From Lachnospiraceae bacterium (GTDB taxonomy: Bacteria; Bacillota; Clostridia; Lachnospirales; Lachnospiraceae), in the NCBI GenBank assembly GCA_022766245.1, contig JALEPL010000052.1:62001-126000 (forward strand): 64,000 bases of DNA, in the 5' to 3' direction. The position numbers and the translations under genes are program-made. Under the pieces are notes generated by a model. That model ran no database searches. It had not been told where the DNA came from and saw only the letters and a program-made list of their open reading frames with translations. Positions 28,019-36,823 of this stretch are shown here, one piece after another. Position 1 is the first letter of the stretch. Each line of letters opens with the position of its first letter.

Positions 28019-28438
28019 TTAGTTAGCCCAATCAGTTCCTGAAGGATCCGGATAAATAGCGGTGGTATCTACATATACCTTTACTTCACCATTGGTGGGA
28101 TCAAGCAGATACTGGAAGCTGGTTCCTGATACCTTCGGCTTCGGCTGGCTGTTACCCATGTTCAAAGCATTCACTACAGAAACGTCAACTGGATGTGTAG
28201 ATCCATCATAATTCATACCAGTAGTAGTAGAACCCTTTGTCATATCCTCTGCGTACAGGGATGATACTGCATTTGCAATAGACTCAGCCTGAGATAAGTC
28301 TGCAGACTTCTTAGAGTTTCCCAGATACTTAACGAACTGAGGAATCATAACACCAGCAAGGATAGCCATGATTGCTACTACGATAATCAACTCAACTAAA
28401 GAGAAACCTTTGTTATTCATTTTTGCTTTTCTGCTCAT
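28019..28438 (-). CDS. pilA: Major type IV pilin
   Basis: A protein of 139 residues. The leader MSRKAKMNNKG|FSLVELIIVVAIMAIL carries Gly at -1, Phe at +1 and Glu at +5, a canonical type IVa site. After the helix come a short alpha-beta loop and a small strand-rich head (KVSGTSFQYLLDPTNGEVKVYVD); there is no disulfide pair, as is usual in clostridial pilins. GGAGGAG lies before the ATG. A hairpin with arms CCCTGTG/CACAG(A)GG sits in the 78-bp gap after pilC, which may give pilA its own transcript end or stability. Confidence 0.93.
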   Translation of the reverse strand: MSRKAKMNNKGFSLVELIIVVAIMAILAGVMIPQFVKYLGNSKKSADLSQAESIANAVSSLYAEDMTKGSTTTGMNYDGSTHPVDVSVVNALNMGNSQPKPKVSGTSFQYLLDPTNGEVKVYVDTTAIYPDPSGTDWAN

Positions 28439-28516
28439 ACTTTTTTCTCCTCCATATTCATATAAAAAATTATTTATCTTAAACCTCTGTGCCCTATCTC
28501 ACAGGGATTTAATTCA

Positions 28517-29734
28517 CTACATCGTACCAACCGCATCGTACATACTCAACATCGGAGCCATAATAGCTGCTACCAGAAGGATAACAACTACAGCCATCAC
28601 CACGATGATCATAGGCTCCAGAGCTGCCATAACTGTTCCTGTGGTGGCCTCTACTTCCTCATCATAATAATCTGCCACATTGTCCAGCATCTTCTCCATA
28701 TCACCGGTCTCCTCGCCGATGGTAACCATATGTACCAGCATAGGCGGGAATAAACCACCATTTCGTAAGGGTTCGGAAAGAAGTACACCCTTTGACACCT
28801 CGTCCTTCGCCTCCAGCACATGCTTCCGGTACACACTGTTCTTCATAATCTTTGACACAGAATCCAATCCTTCGATCAAAGTAACGCCGGAGTACATCAG
28901 AGTACTTAAGGTTCTGGCAAACATGGATGCGTAGGTCTTCACATTCAGCTTACCAAACAACGGAATCTTAATCGCAAGTCTTCCAAAGACTTCCTGTCCG
29001 GATTCTGTCTTCTTATAAAGACGAATTCCCACTACCAGAACTGCAATGACAATAATAATGAAAAACCAATTATTCTTGATAAACGTACTCATATCCATGA
29101 ACGCCTGGGTGATTCCCGGAAGCTTGGTACCCATGCTGGCGAACATCTCCGCATAACTGGGAATAACCTTAATGACCATGACCAACATGATAACCAGGGT
29201 TACGATTCCCAAAACAATGGGATACATCAACGCCTTTCGAATCATACCGCTGAGCTTCGTGCTGGTCTCTAACTGGATTGCCATACGTTCCATGGATTTT
29301 TCCACTTTACCGGAGACCTCACCGGCTGCCACCATGTTCACAAGCATGGTAGGAAACACCTCCGGTCCCTGTGCTGCCATGGACTCAGATAATGTGTGTC
29401 CCTGCTGTACGTTCTGCCTGGTGTCATGGATTGCTTCGCACAGTCTCTTGTTGGAAGTCTGTTCCTCCAGCATCCCCAGTGCATCCACGATGGTTACACC
29501 AGCCTCCACCATACTTACGAACTGTCGGCAGAACACACTCAAATCCTTACTTTTTACCTTTTTCCCCCCGCCAATTCTAATATCCTTCTCCAAAGCACCG
29601 GCTTCCTTGATACTAAGTATCGTAAAGCCAGAATCCTTCAGCATACTTTCCGCCAGTTCCTGATGCTCCGCATCAATAGAACCCTTGCTCTCTTTTCCTT
29701 TACTGTCAATTACCAGATATGAATAACTAGGCAC
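28517..29734 (-). CDS. pilC: Type IV pilus platform protein PilC (GspF family)
   Basis: Polytopic inner-membrane protein that couples the ATPases to pilin insertion. It has 405 residues with the duplicated GspF domain: each copy has a helical cytoplasmic half (LSVFCRQFVSMVEAGVTIVDALGML; ASMFARTLSTLMYSGVTLIEGL) and two membrane helices. The start codon is GTG at 29734, fixed by GAGGAGGAG about 6 nt upstream. It lies between pilT and pilA. Confidence 0.95.
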   Translation of the reverse strand: MPSYSYLVIDSKGKESKGSIDAEHQELAESMLKDSGFTILSIKEAGALEKDIRIGGGKKVKSKDLSVFCRQFVSMVEAGVTIVDALGMLEEQTSNKRLCEAIHDTRQNVQQGHTLSESMAAQGPEVFPTMLVNMVAAGEVSGKVEKSMERMAIQLETSTKLSGMIRKALMYPIVLGIVTLVIMLVMVIKVIPSYAEMFASMGTKLPGITQAFMDMSTFIKNNWFFIIIVIAVLVVGIRLYKKTESGQEVFGRLAIKIPLFGKLNVKTYASMFARTLSTLMYSGVTLIEGLDSVSKIMKNSVYRKHVLEAKDEVSKGVLLSEPLRNGGLFPPMLVHMVTIGEETGDMEKMLDNVADYYDEEVEATTGTVMAALEPMIIVVMAVVVILLVAAIMAPMLSMYDAVGTM

Positions 29735-29761
29735 CGTCTCTCCTCCTCACTGTTGTTCTGA

Positions 29762-30820
29762 TTAATATAAGTACACTCTCTGCTGCATCGCATTATTATC
29801 AATGGCATAGGCTACTGCCGTCTCCGCCGTGATGGTTCCAGCCTCATACAAAGAATAAATCGCATCATCCATGGTGGTCATACCCATCTTCTTATTCGTC
29901 TGAATGGTGGATGGAATCTGGAAGCTCTTTCCCTCACGAATCAGATTTCGGATAGCCGGGGTGGCCAGCATAACCTCAATCGCAGCAACTCGTCCACCAT
30001 GTGCTCTCGGCATCAACTGCTGCGCAATAACGCCCTCAATAGCACCGGAGAGCTGTGCTTTTACCTGAGCTTGCTGATGGGGTGGGAATACATCAATGAT
30101 ACGATCGATGGTAGCTGCCGCATTGTTGGTATGTAGCGTTGAGAATACCAGATGTCCGGTTTCAGCTGCCGTCAACGCAATATCAATGGTCTCCAAATCT
30201 CGCATCTCTCCCACGAGGATAACATCCGGATCCTCACGGAGTGCAGCCCTTAATGCTGCCGCATAGCTCATACTGTCGTATCCGATCTCTCGCTGCGTCA
30301 CCATGGACAAATCATGTTCATGTAAGTACTCAATCGGATCCTCCAGTGTAATAATATTTTTTCGATATGACGTTGCAATAATATGTAATAATGCCGCCAG
30401 TGTGGTAGACTTACCACTACCGGTGGGTCCTGTTACCAGAACGATTCCACGTTTCAGCTTCGTCAGATTAATCACCGCATCCGGGATACCAAGATTCTTG
30501 GGATCCGGAATGGAGGATGCCAAAATACGAAGTGCAGCCGCATTTGTATTTCTCTGTTTAAATACATTGAAACGCACTCGGCTGAAGCCTGCAATGGACT
30601 TTGCAAAATCCACCTCACCAAGCTTTTCCAGCGTTTCTCTCTGACCCTCGTCCAAAATCGGGAGAAGCATCTCATCGATGATTTCCGGCTGCAATACAAA
30701 ATCCGACTCCGGAATCATCTCCCCATCGATTCGAAACATCGCCGGACATCCAGGTGCGAAGTGGATATCGGAAGCCTTCCGCTCCACTGCGCTTTTCATA
30801 TACTCTTCTAGTCTTCCCAT
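29762..30820 (-). CDS. pilT: Pilus retraction ATPase PilT
   Basis: Hexameric ATPase that depolymerises pili and powers twitching. Walker A is GPTGSGKS, followed by an Asp box and Walker B (DPDVILVGEMRD) and a His box. The AIRNLIREGK motif, diagnostic for PilT, is present. It has 352 residues. The presence of a retraction motor means the pili are probably dynamic rather than a pure secretion pseudopilus. Confidence 0.96.
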   Translation of the reverse strand: MGRLEEYMKSAVERKASDIHFAPGCPAMFRIDGEMIPESDFVLQPEIIDEMLLPILDEGQRETLEKLGEVDFAKSIAGFSRVRFNVFKQRNTNAAALRILASSIPDPKNLGIPDAVINLTKLKRGIVLVTGPTGSGKSTTLAALLHIIATSYRKNIITLEDPIEYLHEHDLSMVTQREIGYDSMSYAAALRAALREDPDVILVGEMRDLETIDIALTAAETGHLVFSTLHTNNAAATIDRIIDVFPPHQQAQVKAQLSGAIEGVIAQQLMPRAHGGRVAAIEVMLATPAIRNLIREGKSFQIPSTIQTNKKMGMTTMDDAIYSLYEAGTITAETAVAYAIDNNAMQQRVYLY

Positions 30821-30840
30821 TTTCTTACCAACTTCCTTTA

Positions 30841-32562
30841 TTATTCCTCTGCAGATACACCAATCATTTCTGATACTGCAGTAATACCTTCTAGTACTTT
30901 CTTCCGCACGCCCATAGTCAGGGTATTCATCCCCTCTTCTATGGCAGCCTTCTTAATATCCTCCGCAGACGCCTCATTTGTTATCATAGTCTTCATACGG
31001 GGAGTTACCTTCAGAATCTCATAGATACCAATTCGACCTCTGAATCCCGTCTGAGAACAACGCGGACATCCCACCGGTTCATAGATGGTCACGTCCTGAC
31101 CGTCCTCCAACAAGAGCATCTTCCGTTCTGTCTCGCTAGGTGTTTTCGCTCGCTTACATTCCGGACAGAGTCTTCGTACCAATCGCTGTGCGATAACTCC
31201 CACCAAAGAATCTGCCAAAAGGTAACTCTCGATACCCATATTAATCAGACGATTGATGGTATCTGATGCACTGTTGGTATGCAGGGTACTTACCACAAGG
31301 TGTCCGGTAATAGATGCGGTAACAGCAATGCCGGCTGTCTCCTCATCTCGAATCTCTCCAATCATAATAATGTCCGGATCCTGTCGCAGGATAGAACGAA
31401 GTGCCGCTGCAAAGGTAAGCTCTGCCTTGGCATTTACATGCACCTGATTGATACCGACGATATTTGCCTCCACCGGATCCTCAACGGTGATAATATTTAC
31501 GTCTTCCTTATTCAACTCGCTAAGTGCGGTATAAAGTGTGGTGGACTTACCACTACCGGTAGGTCCGGTTACCAATATGATACCATTCGGATGGGACAGC
31601 ATCTCATCAAACAACTCCAACTCATGCTGATCAAATCCCAGTTCCCGCTTGTCCCTGGTCAATGCTTTCTTCTGCGCAAGACGCATAACGCATTTCTCGC
31701 CATACACCGTAGGAAGCATGGATACACGAATATCATACTCAACATGATCTACATCCAAGGTCATACGGCCATCCTGCGGTTTACGCTTCTCGGAGATATC
31801 CATACCACTGACGATTTTGATACGGGCAATAATCGCACTAAGCAACTGATTATCGTAACTACCCTTCTCATATAAAGCACCATCAATACGATACCGGATA
31901 CGAACACGATTCTCCAATGCTTCTATATGTATATCGGATGCACGCTGTCTGGCAGCCTGCTCCACGATGGAATTTACTAACATTACGATAGGAGAACTGC
32001 TGATATTGTCCTCCTCCTTCAGATCCACCACCTGCTGTGCCTCAGTCTTGGCCTTTCGCTCTGCAGCATACTGCTCTGCCACCTTAGCTGCCTCGCTATT
32101 TCCATAAAAGCGATCCAGTGCGATAAACATTTCCTGCGAAGTAGTAATTACCGGAACCACCTGCAGATTCGTAATGATGGAGAAATCATCAATAGCCCGC
32201 ATATCCATTGGATCCACCATGGCCACCCGGATTTCATTCATGTTTGTCGGGGAATAACCGATTGGAATCATCTGATATTTCCGAAGTACGGAAGCATCCA
32301 CCAGACGAAGAACATTATCTTCAATATTTATGCTGGCTAAAGAAACCATCTCATAACCGAGCTGTGCAGACAAAGTCTTTGCGATAGTCTCCTCTGTGGT
32401 ATAGCCACTGGATACCAGAATCTCTCCCAGCTTCTTATCTGAAGTCTGCTTTTTGGTCAACGCATCCGTCAGCTGTTCTTCTGTAATAACGCCCTCATCA
32501 AGAAGCATGTCACCAAGCCTTAGCTTTCTTCGGCTCTCTCTCATTCCACTCATTATGCTCAT
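30841..32562 (-). CDS. pilB: Pilus extension ATPase PilB (GspE family)
   Basis: Hexameric ATPase that drives pilin polymerisation. The N-terminal GspE_N domain (LRLGDMLLDEGVITEEQL...) is followed by the catalytic core with Walker A GPTGSGKSTT, Walker B (DIIMIGEIRD) and the four-cysteine zinc site (CPEC ... CPRC) seen in extension motors but not in PilT. I start it at 32562, after AGGGGA at 6 nt, giving 573 residues; the open frame extends 32 codons further without a site. It is the first gene of the operon, directly downstream of rnpB. Confidence 0.95.
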   Translation of the reverse strand: MSIMSGMRESRRKLRLGDMLLDEGVITEEQLTDALTKKQTSDKKLGEILVSSGYTTEETIAKTLSAQLGYEMVSLASINIEDNVLRLVDASVLRKYQMIPIGYSPTNMNEIRVAMVDPMDMRAIDDFSIITNLQVVPVITTSQEMFIALDRFYGNSEAAKVAEQYAAERKAKTEAQQVVDLKEEDNISSSPIVMLVNSIVEQAARQRASDIHIEALENRVRIRYRIDGALYEKGSYDNQLLSAIIARIKIVSGMDISEKRKPQDGRMTLDVDHVEYDIRVSMLPTVYGEKCVMRLAQKKALTRDKRELGFDQHELELFDEMLSHPNGIILVTGPTGSGKSTTLYTALSELNKEDVNIITVEDPVEANIVGINQVHVNAKAELTFAAALRSILRQDPDIIMIGEIRDEETAGIAVTASITGHLVVSTLHTNSASDTINRLINMGIESYLLADSLVGVIAQRLVRRLCPECKRAKTPSETERKMLLLEDGQDVTIYEPVGCPRCSQTGFRGRIGIYEILKVTPRMKTMITNEASAEDIKKAAIEEGMNTLTMGVRKKVLEGITAVSEMIGVSAEE

Positions 32563-32618
32563 CGTCTTTCCCCTAACCATCATACTAAAACGCAACGCAA
32601 AACATACGTTTCCATAAG

Positions 32619-32656
32619 GTATCCGCAGTAAATGCGTATGACTACTGAACAGATAC
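32619..32656. repeat. Diverged palindromic element upstream of pilB
   Basis: Arms GTATCCG-CAGTA and TACTGAACAGATAC around a 12-nt centre, resembling the GTATCTGTTCAGTA ends of the 27-bp family. No target duplication is visible. It lies between rnpB and pilB, inside the presumed pilB leader. Confidence 0.55.
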
Positions 32657-32676
32657 AACTCAAAAATCTTTGTAAA

Positions 32677-33020
32677 TAAGCAGAACTGTAAGCCGGGTTA
32701 TGTCTCAAATGATCATCTCTCTAGGATGGCTGTTGCCAGTCATCTCAAGCGACCTACCCTAAGCTGGCGGGCCACGTCATCGCTTACGTCTGGTCTTGCT
32801 TCGGATGGGGTTTACATGGACCCTCACTGTTGCCAGTGAGGCGGTAGTCTCTTACACTGCCTTTCCACCCTTACCGGATCTCTCCGGCGGTATCTCTCTG
32901 TTGCACTTTCCTTGGAGTCGCCTCCACCGGACGTTATCCGGCATCCTGCCCTGTGAAGCCCGGACTTTCCTCGCCTGCGGCCTTTCGGCACCTGCAGCCG
33001 CGATCATTTGTCCTACTTAA
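32677..33020 (-). ncRNA. rnpB: RNase P RNA, type A
   Basis: Catalytic RNA that trims tRNA 5' leaders. On the minus strand the universal core GAGGAAAGTCCGGGCT is followed by the AAGTGCAACAGAGAG segment typical of type A, and by the late AGAGAGATGATCA and AACCCGGCTTA segments. The ends were set by the P1 helix: AAGTAGGAC near 33018 pairs with GTTCTGCTT near 32678. No clear intrinsic terminator separates it from pilB. Confidence 0.96.
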
Positions 33021-33053
33021 CTTTACAAATATATGCTACTAAAGTTTACCTTA

Positions 33054-33082
33054 ATTGTACACATATGCGTCACAATATGCAA
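33054..33082 (-). promoter_or_regulatory. Candidate rnpB promoter
   Basis: TTGCAT, 17 bp, TACAAT on the minus strand, ending about 34 bp upstream of the mapped RNA 5' end. The AT-rich remainder up to 33255 holds no gene that I can see; GCAACCGTT occurs twice in it with T-runs. Confidence 0.55.
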
Positions 33083-33255
33083 CTGCAAAGTGCTTAAATA
33101 TGAATTTTTTGTAAATATTTCACAAATCGTTCATTTTTTTGCGCAACCGTTTTCCTCCACACATTTTGTATTTCATGGAGTTTTCTGTGCCATATATTGC
33201 CGCAGTTTTTTTGCAACCGTTGTTCAATTTCTTAATTTTTTGGCAATATTAATAA

Positions 33256-34911
33256 TTACACATGAAAACAACTCCCCCCAATAAACTCTCGAAGAATGGA
33301 ATTCTGATTAATCTGTTCACTGGGTACCGGCAGAAAATAATCCAAAAACTTTAACAGACGTTTTGCCTCCACATACTCCGGCGCCTGTTTGTCTATGGCG
33401 CACAGCAATGGTTCCGCATAGGTCTTCAACACTGCCAGTTCATAAATGTGAGCAGAATTGAACATCACATCTGCCCCTTCCTGAAACGGAAAGATATATT
33501 TTTCCTCGCCTCTTCGGACAGAATCCCACATGGCAATGGTTTCCGCCGCAGTGGTAGCTCTGGTACGGGCGTCCCGAACAATTCTTCGAAGCAGTCTGCC
33601 ATCCGTGGTCGGCAGACAGTTATGTTCATCAATGTTGAGCTGAGTCAACGCACTGATATAAATGCGGAACTTACTTTCCCGGGGTAGACTATAGGACAAT
33701 TTGTCATTCAGTCCATGGATACCCTCAATCACCAGCACATCATCCGGTCCCAGCTGCATCATGCGTCCTTTACTCTCCCTCTTTCCTGTTTTAAAATTAA
33801 AGATTGGCAGTTCTACCTCTTCTCCGGCGAGAAGCTTCCCCATATCACTGTTGAACCGTTCCACGTCCAGTGCCTCTAAGCATTCAAAATCCAGATTGCC
33901 ATTTTCATCCCTGGGAGTCAGGCTGCGATCCAGATAAAAATCATCCAATGGCACAGGATGTGGCTTCATTCCCAATGCCGCCAGCTGAATAGATAGTCTA
34001 TGGGAAAACGTAGTCTTTCCGGAAGACGATGGTCCTGCAATCATAATGAATTTCTTATCCTTCTGCTCTGCAATCTGCTCTGCCAGCCTGCCTATTTTCC
34101 GCTCCATCAAAGCTTCCTGGATGAGGATAACATCCTGAATCTGCCCCGCTGCGATGACATCATTTAACGCCCCCACAGTTCCGATTCCCATGGTATCTCC
34201 CCATTGCGCAGCCTCGCTTAACGTGTGATACAGCTTATCGGACGGGGTAAACTCTGCCACCTGTCTGGTATCTGCCCCGCTGGGATAAAGCAACATAAAT
34301 CCCTGCTGATACAGCTCCAAATCAAAATATTTCAAATATCCCGTGGATGGAACCATATACCCATAATAATAATCCACATAGCCATCCAGCACATAGACAT
34401 TTACCGTAGAACTGCGCCGATAGCGAAACAATGCTTCCTTATCCGTCATACCGGTTCTGGAAAAAAGCTTCAACGCTTCCTCCGTGGACAAGGTCTTTTT
34501 TTCAATGGGCAGATTCTGCTCCACCAGCCGCATCATCTCTGCCTGAATATTTCCCAACAACTGCTGATTAATTTGCTGACCGCCTTCCAGTTCACAATAA
34601 TAGCCATGGCGAATGGAATGCTGCACCCGCACACGAACCCCCAAACCTCCATAGAGATTGTGCACTGCCTTCTGCATCAGCAGAGTCACACTTCTGCGAT
34701 ACGCCTTCTGTCCTGCCTTGTCCCTTGCCGTCAAAAACGTAATCGTTCCGGTCTCCACCGGATGAAACAGCTCCCGCAGACGATTGTCCCTTAAAACCAG
34801 CAGAATATCATCCTCATGTTGTTTTTGATATTCCTGCGCAAGCTGCAAATACGTGGTTCCTTCTTCATATTCTTTTGTTTCGCCCAATACATTCAGTTTC
34901 ATTTTTGCCAC
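33256..34911 (-). CDS. Nucleoside (uridine-type) kinase with N-terminal TGS/ThrRS-like domains
   Basis: A protein of 551 residues. Residues 1-60 form a TGS domain (MAKMKLNVLGETKEYEEG..., YLQLAQEYQKQH). About 65-190 resemble the second N-terminal domain of threonyl-tRNA synthetase. From about residue 285 a P-loop kinase of the uridine kinase/phosphoribulokinase fold begins with GPSSSGKTTF, followed by PLDDFYLDRS and VIEGIHGLND motifs. This three-part arrangement is a recognised nucleoside kinase family in Clostridia and Bacteroidetes, whose substrate is not settled here. The start is GTG at 34911, chosen because GGAGG lies 8 nt upstream; the next ATG would be 17 nt away. Confidence 0.88.
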   Translation of the reverse strand: MAKMKLNVLGETKEYEEGTTYLQLAQEYQKQHEDDILLVLRDNRLRELFHPVETGTITFLTARDKAGQKAYRRSVTLLMQKAVHNLYGGLGVRVRVQHSIRHGYYCELEGGQQINQQLLGNIQAEMMRLVEQNLPIEKKTLSTEEALKLFSRTGMTDKEALFRYRRSSTVNVYVLDGYVDYYYGYMVPSTGYLKYFDLELYQQGFMLLYPSGADTRQVAEFTPSDKLYHTLSEAAQWGDTMGIGTVGALNDVIAAGQIQDVILIQEALMERKIGRLAEQIAEQKDKKFIMIAGPSSSGKTTFSHRLSIQLAALGMKPHPVPLDDFYLDRSLTPRDENGNLDFECLEALDVERFNSDMGKLLAGEEVELPIFNFKTGKRESKGRMMQLGPDDVLVIEGIHGLNDKLSYSLPRESKFRIYISALTQLNIDEHNCLPTTDGRLLRRIVRDARTRATTAAETIAMWDSVRRGEEKYIFPFQEGADVMFNSAHIYELAVLKTYAEPLLCAIDKQAPEYVEAKRLLKFLDYFLPVPSEQINQNSILREFIGGSCFHV

Positions 34912-34931
34912 TGGTTATACCTCCCTTACGT

Positions 34932-36776
34932 TTACTCTTTCACATGGATCCGATAAATATGCAATGTTCCGCAGAAAGAATCTCTGTCGTACATGTGCTC
35001 CACACCATCAATCCAATTAATTTCACTCTGCAGATAGTCCAAATACTCCTCCTCGTCAATCACTCCTGTGTTAGTAAAAGAAATTTCAATCTTATCCATG
35101 CCATAAATATTCTGCCTCACGCCTTCGTCTTCCTCATCCGGAATGCAAATGGTGTCTTCCAAAATCAGATATACGTCTCGCCCTTTATCCGGCACATAGG
35201 AATTGATCTGATCGGTATAACAAACACAGTTCTCTCCCTCTGTCATAAAAAATTGATGTACGTTCCGTAATTCATAGGAATACCACTCCAAACGCCATGC
35301 ATATGCTCCTGCCAGGATGACATCACTGTCTTCGGTTAATTCAGATAAGGATTCATCCACTCCTGAGGAAAAATTCAGCCATCTGCATTCACTAAACGCC
35401 TGATTCATTACCATACATCCCAATATTACCACGGTGCAAACCCCTATTTGCAACCCTTTGCTCCGCAAATATCTTCTGACCAGGTACAGTAGCAGAAGGC
35501 ATAACGCCATCAACACTACCGGCATTACAAAAAACAAATATCGGTCTGTCAAAGCTCCCATGGTCTCTACATCACTAATTTTGGCAATCAGCATTATGGT
35601 GATGACTGCAGACACAAAAGAAACAATCAGAAATGGATTCCAGCCGCAAATCACTCTCTTGCAGTTACTCTTCCAATTTTTCAGCCATGTCCTGATCCGT
35701 TGCAGCAGGTCGATCATCCACGTTTCCTTTCGGCACACAAACCACACAGCCAGCAGTATAAGCGCCAAAGACGGAATAATAACAGTAAGCCATGCAAAAG
35801 TCATCCGATTTACCGACCACCCAGATCCCACAAGTTCATTGAGAACCAGGGACAAGCAGGTAGTGAGGTTCCAATAATAGGGCAATTGCAGATTACCATC
35901 ATAAATATGCACTCCGTTCAGCACATTTTCCAGGCAATACGGATATAGCAAAATTCCCAGGCCGGCTCCCAACAGCATAAAAAAGGCATATCCCATCAAC
36001 GGTTTCCACTTTTTATGAATCAGCAGATAAACGCAGGTAAAGGCCGCCACGAAACAAGCAAACACAAAGAAGTAATAATGAGTAAATCCTCCCAATGCAA
36101 TCACAAATGCAGAAGCGATACATTCTCCGGTTATCTTTCCAAAACCTTTCTGGTACATGCGTGCCAGCAGATACAAGAGCAGTAATGTGAAAAAGGTCAA
36201 TATCGCATATTGTCTCAAATACACAAACGTATTCACTGCCGCATAGGAAAATCCGTAATAACCGCAAATCAGGAATGCGATCCAGTCCTTTCCCGTCACC
36301 GTTTTCACCAACGCAAAAAATACAATCTGGGTCAGGATAAATGCAACAATATTAATGGAGAATGCATACCACCAGGAAAAGCTGTCCGGAAAAAAGGAAC
36401 AGATGGTATGTAAAATCAGTGTATGAAACGGCGGACTCATATCTTCCCTCTGATTGCAGTATACAGAACCATAGGTAAATTTCTCCCCCTTATTCACCAC
36501 CAAATAGTCCCACAGTTTACTTCCCGGTTCCCATTCATTCAGATTTTTCAGAGAAGCATCTGCCACCGAAACATCATCATTTACATTCAAATAAATATAA
36601 GGATCGTAATAGCTGTTTGCAAATCCATAGCTCCATGCCTCATCCGAATGAAATCCCTCTCTTTGATTAAATACATAAATGATCCTCGTCAGCTGTGCTG
36701 CTACCAATAGCGTAAACAGCAGCCCTATCAGTAGTTTCTTATTTGTCATCCCTATTTTTTTTAATTGCTTGCTCAT
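34932..36776 (-). CDS. GT39-like membrane glycosyltransferase, paralogue B
   Basis: A protein of 614 residues with about ten or more membrane helices. The first extracytoplasmic loop has the HSDE motif (GFHSDEAWSYGFANSYY), which in GT-C enzymes of the PMT/ArnT type supplies the catalytic acid. The C-terminal 150 residues form a soluble domain (DSDVILAGAYAWRLEWYSYELRNVHQFF). The substrate is unknown; lipid-linked sugar transfer to a surface polymer or protein is family inference. It is a close paralogue of the next gene upstream, aligning along the whole length. Confidence 0.85.
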   Translation of the reverse strand: MSKQLKKIGMTNKKLLIGLLFTLLVAAQLTRIIYVFNQREGFHSDEAWSYGFANSYYDPYIYLNVNDDVSVADASLKNLNEWEPGSKLWDYLVVNKGEKFTYGSVYCNQREDMSPPFHTLILHTICSFFPDSFSWWYAFSINIVAFILTQIVFFALVKTVTGKDWIAFLICGYYGFSYAAVNTFVYLRQYAILTFFTLLLLYLLARMYQKGFGKITGECIASAFVIALGGFTHYYFFVFACFVAAFTCVYLLIHKKWKPLMGYAFFMLLGAGLGILLYPYCLENVLNGVHIYDGNLQLPYYWNLTTCLSLVLNELVGSGWSVNRMTFAWLTVIIPSLALILLAVWFVCRKETWMIDLLQRIRTWLKNWKSNCKRVICGWNPFLIVSFVSAVITIMLIAKISDVETMGALTDRYLFFVMPVVLMALCLLLLYLVRRYLRSKGLQIGVCTVVILGCMVMNQAFSECRWLNFSSGVDESLSELTEDSDVILAGAYAWRLEWYSYELRNVHQFFMTEGENCVCYTDQINSYVPDKGRDVYLILEDTICIPDEEDEGVRQNIYGMDKIEISFTNTGVIDEEEYLDYLQSEINWIDGVEHMYDRDSFCGTLHIYRIHVKE

Positions 36777-36823
36777 CCCTTACCCCTTCTCTTGGAAATC
36801 ATTGTATGAAATAATATTCATAA

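Noticed and set aside
32563..32676. A cyclic-di-GMP riboswitch upstream of pilB, as known before some clostridial pilus genes
   Set aside because: I found neither the class I core motifs nor a class II pseudoknot pattern here or before pilA; the leader holds only the diverged palindrome.
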